A DNA stretch of 64,000 nt, taken from CAZQHK01 sp964593455. Lineage in GTDB: Bacteria; Muiribacteriota; CAYSPT01. Both the position numbers and the translations under genes were made by a program. The notes below the pieces were generated by a model. It was not told the DNA's origin and did no database searches. It saw nothing but the letters and a program-made list of their open reading frames with translations. Position 1 is the stretch's first letter. Every line of letters starts with the position of its first letter. Shown one piece after another: positions 62,042-64,000 of the stretch. The stretch covers positions 1-64,000 of the forward strand of contig CAZQHK010000001.1 in assembly GCA_964593455.1 (NCBI GenBank). The letters run 5' to 3'.

Positions 62042-62117
62042 GAGAATACATCGTGTATTCTCACCTTGCGAGTGTCACTTCTCGGTCTCGTGACGGAAGT
62101 TCGTGAAATATCCGGGC
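62042..62117 (+). repeat. Partial copy of the GTGAAATATCCGGG element
   Basis: A hairpin GAGAATACA-TCG-TGTATTCTC (62042-62062) followed by CTCGTGACGGAAGTTCGTGAAATATCCGGG-like sequence to 62117. The 3' part matches the right end of the element at 33443-33629. No matching left end is seen in the 100 bases upstream. Confidence 0.6.
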
Positions 62118-62220
62118 TACGTTTTGATCTATAGTTATGCAACTGGAGAAAGTGAGGTATTCGCTCGTGTGGAATACTTACCGATACAAGTGACAAGGGT
62201 TTTTGAACTGAGGAGTTACT

Positions 62221-62517
62221 ATGGAACTGTTAAAAAAAATACTCTGGTGGGCTCTAGCAGTGTTTTTGGCTCTAGTTGTGATCGGGCTCATGATTTACAT
62301 ATTCTACGAATTCCCGGAGTTGGTTGATCTTATCCTCAGGTCTGAAAAACCAAAGTCATTTCCCGCTGCCAGACAGTACCGCCAGGCCCTGGATGATGCG
62401 GAGATGACCATCGAAGTAAATTTCAGACATTTAAAATCTATTGGAGTCACCGATGAAGTACAGATGACCGGTGAAGCTGTTCTTACCGGGGAAAGTTCCG
62501 CTCCAGCTAAGCAGTAA
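62221..62517 (+). CDS. Small single-helix membrane protein
   Basis: 98 aa; GAGGAG lies 6-7 bases before the ATG. One membrane helix at residues 9-31 (WWALAVFLALVVIGLMIYI) after LLKK, then a soluble part with an amphipathic helix (ARQYRQALDDAEMTIEVNFRHL) and a flexible C-terminus. No cysteines or known motif. Function unknown. It converges with the broken gene downstream. Confidence 0.7.
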   Translation: MELLKKILWWALAVFLALVVIGLMIYIFYEFPELVDLILRSEKPKSFPAARQYRQALDDAEMTIEVNFRHLKSIGVTDEVQMTGEAVLTGESSAPAKQ

Positions 62518-62561
62518 CCGATAATCGATAAAACTCGACTTTCTCAAGTAACCTTAGTTGA

Positions 62562-63269
62562 TCAGACGGCTGCCATATTTAACATCCACAGGAAAAAACC
62601 AAAATGTTTGAGATAAATACTGTGGAAAAGGCTGTTGCCGTGAAAATGGGGCGTGTACTTGTAGAGTGAATACGTGGCCGGATTTTCCACAGAGACAGTC
62701 CGGCCGTCAATCTGCAGAGTAATGGTGTCTTTCCCCTGCGCGTCGTCGTAGTGGCGTCGGAGGGTGCTGGCTGCGCCCCGGATCTGGTTTTTCAGCCCCT
62801 TGAAATCATTGTTGAAGGTTCCTCCGTCATAAGCTCCCACTCCCAACGCCGTTCTTCCTCTTCGACCTCCGCCTGTTCTAGTTCGCCGATCTTTTTATTC
62901 ATCTCCCGTTTCTTTAATGAAGAGAATTTGCTGTCCATACCGGCGGTGAGATAATGATCAAGTGCTTCTTTCATCTTTTTACGGGCTTCACCGCTCTGGC
63001 CGGCCTTGGCCTGCATGACGAAAGAGGAAAGCCAGAAACGGAATCTTTGAGAACCGGGAAAGAGGGCTTTGTTTTTCATCTTCAACTGTTTCACCACCGG
63101 TGTCGCTTAGCGTGTCTTCCTGAGATGAAACTGTGCTTTCAGTCGGCTGTTGTGTTGAACGGATAGTGTCCAGTATCGGTAGTCCTTGTGCTTCTGCCGC
63201 CATCGGCACTAACAATGAAATCATGTAAAAAACTACAACAATCCAGGCTGTCGATTGTAATCTGGACAT
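62562..63269 (-). pseudogene. Secreted-protein gene broken across three frames
   Basis: The reading starts at ATG 63269 (GAGGTG 8 bases upstream) with a signal peptide (STAWIVVVFYMISLLVPM, cut near AEAQG). It continues to about 63060, where a shift leads into a charged helical frame (KKMKEALDHYLTAGMD, LEQAEVEEEER). Near 62840 a second shift leads into a frame with LKNQIRGAASTLRRHY and TITLQIDGRTVSVENPATYS, stopping at 62562. All three pieces look protein-like, so two indels, from decay or sequencing, have split one gene of about 235 codons. I do not recognise the family. Confidence 0.6.
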
Positions 63270-63314
63270 ACTAAATTCACCTCGCACTTTTACTTTCATA
63301 TTTTACCGGGTATA

Positions 63315-63348
63315 TGCATACCCCCCCCCCAAAAAAAAAAAGTTTCAA
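63315..63348 (-). promoter_or_regulatory. Promoter-like site with a C10/A11 homopolymer spacer
   Basis: Minus strand TTGAAA (63343-63348), then C, eleven T and ten G (63321-63342, 22 bases), then TATGCA (63315-63320). The spacer is 4-5 bases longer than ideal and is made of two long homopolymers that can slip in replication. It lies 46 bases before the ATG at 63269. Confidence 0.45.
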
Positions 63349-63502
63349 ATCAAGAGACCGGTATCAAAAATAACTCGTTACTCGGTCCGGCTATCTGGTT
63401 TTCATCATGGTGTTAATTGAGCTAAAATACTGTCTGAGAAACTCGACCCGGTGACTTCAAGTAAGACTCTTGGAAATGATGGAAATAGGTGGTGTTCACC
63501 CG

Positions 63503-64000
63503 ATGGAAAGTGTCCGCAAAAGAAAAAACAGAGTAAGTAAGATCCTGGAGAGGCTAACTGAGATCTATGACACTGCCCGATGCACGCTCGACCATGATAA
63601 TACTTATCAATTGTTGGTAGCTACTATTTTGGCTGCTCAATGCACCGACAAACGGGTCAATCTGGTGACTCCCGATCTTTTCCGGAAATACCCTGATCCG
63701 GCCGCCCTGGCGAAGGCCGATCGAACAGAATTGATAGAGATTATCAGGTCGACCGGTTTTTTCCGGAACAAGACCTCAAATCTCATTGCCTGCGCAACTG
63801 ACCTGGTCCGTTTGTTCGGTGGTGAAGTACCGGGAGAGCTTGAGAAACTGGTGAAACTCAAAGGTGTCGGTCGAAAAACTGCGAATGTCGTCCTGGGAAA
63901 CTCCTTTGGTGTTCCCGGAGTTGTTGTGGATACCCATGTAAAAAGACTTTCAGGTCGGCTTGCTCTCAGCGACAACACAGATCCCGGCAAAATAGAGCGT
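63503..64000 (+). CDS. nth: Endonuclease III, 5' part (cut by window end)
   Basis: The first 166 codons of a DNA glycosylase/AP lyase for oxidised pyrimidines. Seen: YQLLVATILAAQCTDKRVN, the helix-hairpin-helix LKGVGRKTANVVLG with catalytic Lys, and VVVDTHVKRLSGRLAL with the catalytic Asp. The C-terminal iron-sulfur cysteines lie beyond 64000. AGGTGG lies 10 bases before ATG 63503; two ATGs at 63476 and 63479 are in frame but have weak ribosome sites. Confidence 0.92.
   Translation, partial: MESVRKRKNRVSKILERLTEIYDTARCTLDHDNTYQLLVATILAAQCTDKRVNLVTPDLFRKYPDPAALAKADRTELIEIIRSTGFFRNKTSNLIACATDLVRLFGGEVPGELEKLVKLKGVGRKTANVVLGNSFGVPGVVVDTHVKRLSGRLALSDNTDPGKIER

Noticed and set aside
1..64000. tRNA, rRNA and riboswitch genes
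   Set aside because: No cloverleaf, rRNA or familiar riboswitch core was recognised by eye; a covariance search would be needed to exclude small RNAs.

Overview
The window looks like a chromosome segment from an uncultured Gram-negative bacterium of mid GC content. Evidence for an outer membrane and secretion: a PorV/PorQ-like barrel protein, a second beta-barrel protein, two lipoproteins, and several large secreted proteins ending in FlgD-like (YPNP...) C-terminal domains. Evidence for motility or a surface filament: a FliK-like protein, a stand-alone FlhB C-domain protein (FlhX), and a very diverged flagellin-like protein. The mix fits a candidate phylum with large signalling and secretome content, but no rRNA or other phylogenetic marker is present and I do not assign a lineage. 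I see no phage, insertion sequence with a transposase, CRISPR array, tRNA or rRNA. One 100-N scaffold gap lies at 6774-6873.

Layout. 0.1-4.8 kb: two adjacent membrane Ser/Thr kinases with TPR tails, one ending in PDZ and one in an SH3-like domain. 4.8-6.7 kb: a transglutaminase-like lipoprotein whose catalytic Cys appears to be Ser. 6.7-7.3 kb: the gap and dispersed repeats. 7.3-16.9 kb: a housekeeping cluster, ftsE-ftsX-EnvC-like-CtpA-like-NhaC-like-rnhB-FliK-like-[repeat element]-flhX-GNAT, converging on yraN. 17-21 kb: a 1266-aa surface protein with a degenerate PHP domain. 20.9-21.4 kb: remains of a response regulator. 21.6-33.4 kb: a CxxCxxxCC protein, an all-helical unknown, a PorV-like/Ig-repeat secreted pair, then a barrel protein plus a CHASE2 nucleotide cyclase. 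33.7-38.3 kb (minus): rpmE-nadE-CHASE2/GAF/GGDEF-HEAT. 38.4-41.1 kb: a small helical protein and a GAF-GAF-PP2C phosphatase. 41.2-47.6 kb: two tandem paralogous secreted proteins that look like inactive metallopeptidases, plus a TPR lipoprotein. 47.9-52.6 kb: a GT-C/TPR protein, ssb, secG and a PilX-like protein. 52.8-57.5 kb: a possible surface-filament locus (small T/Q-rich protein, small frameshifted gene, flagellin-like protein, HEAT-STAS-PilZ protein). 57.7-62 kb: M14 carboxypeptidase, phosphohexomutase, SpoIIE-type phosphatase. 62-64 kb: a small membrane protein, a gene broken across three frames behind a promoter with a C10/A11 tract, and the 5' part of nth.

How the genes fit together. 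The FtsEX/EnvC-like/CtpA-like group is a recognisable septal peptidoglycan-hydrolysis module. The signalling genes cover Ser/Thr phosphorylation (two kinases and two PP2C/SpoIIE phosphatases), a class III cyclase and c-di-GMP (GGDEF maker, PilZ reader). The PilZ protein sits directly upstream of the flagellin-like gene, so c-di-GMP control of a surface filament is a reasonable inference.

The most unusual aspects are: (i) several secreted enzyme folds that have lost catalytic residues; (ii) promoters placed so that transcription would begin at or within a few bases of the start codon in three genes that lack a Shine-Dalgarno site; (iii) several small non-coding inverted-repeat elements, some present in more than one copy; (iv) a homopolymer tract positioned as a promoter spacer.
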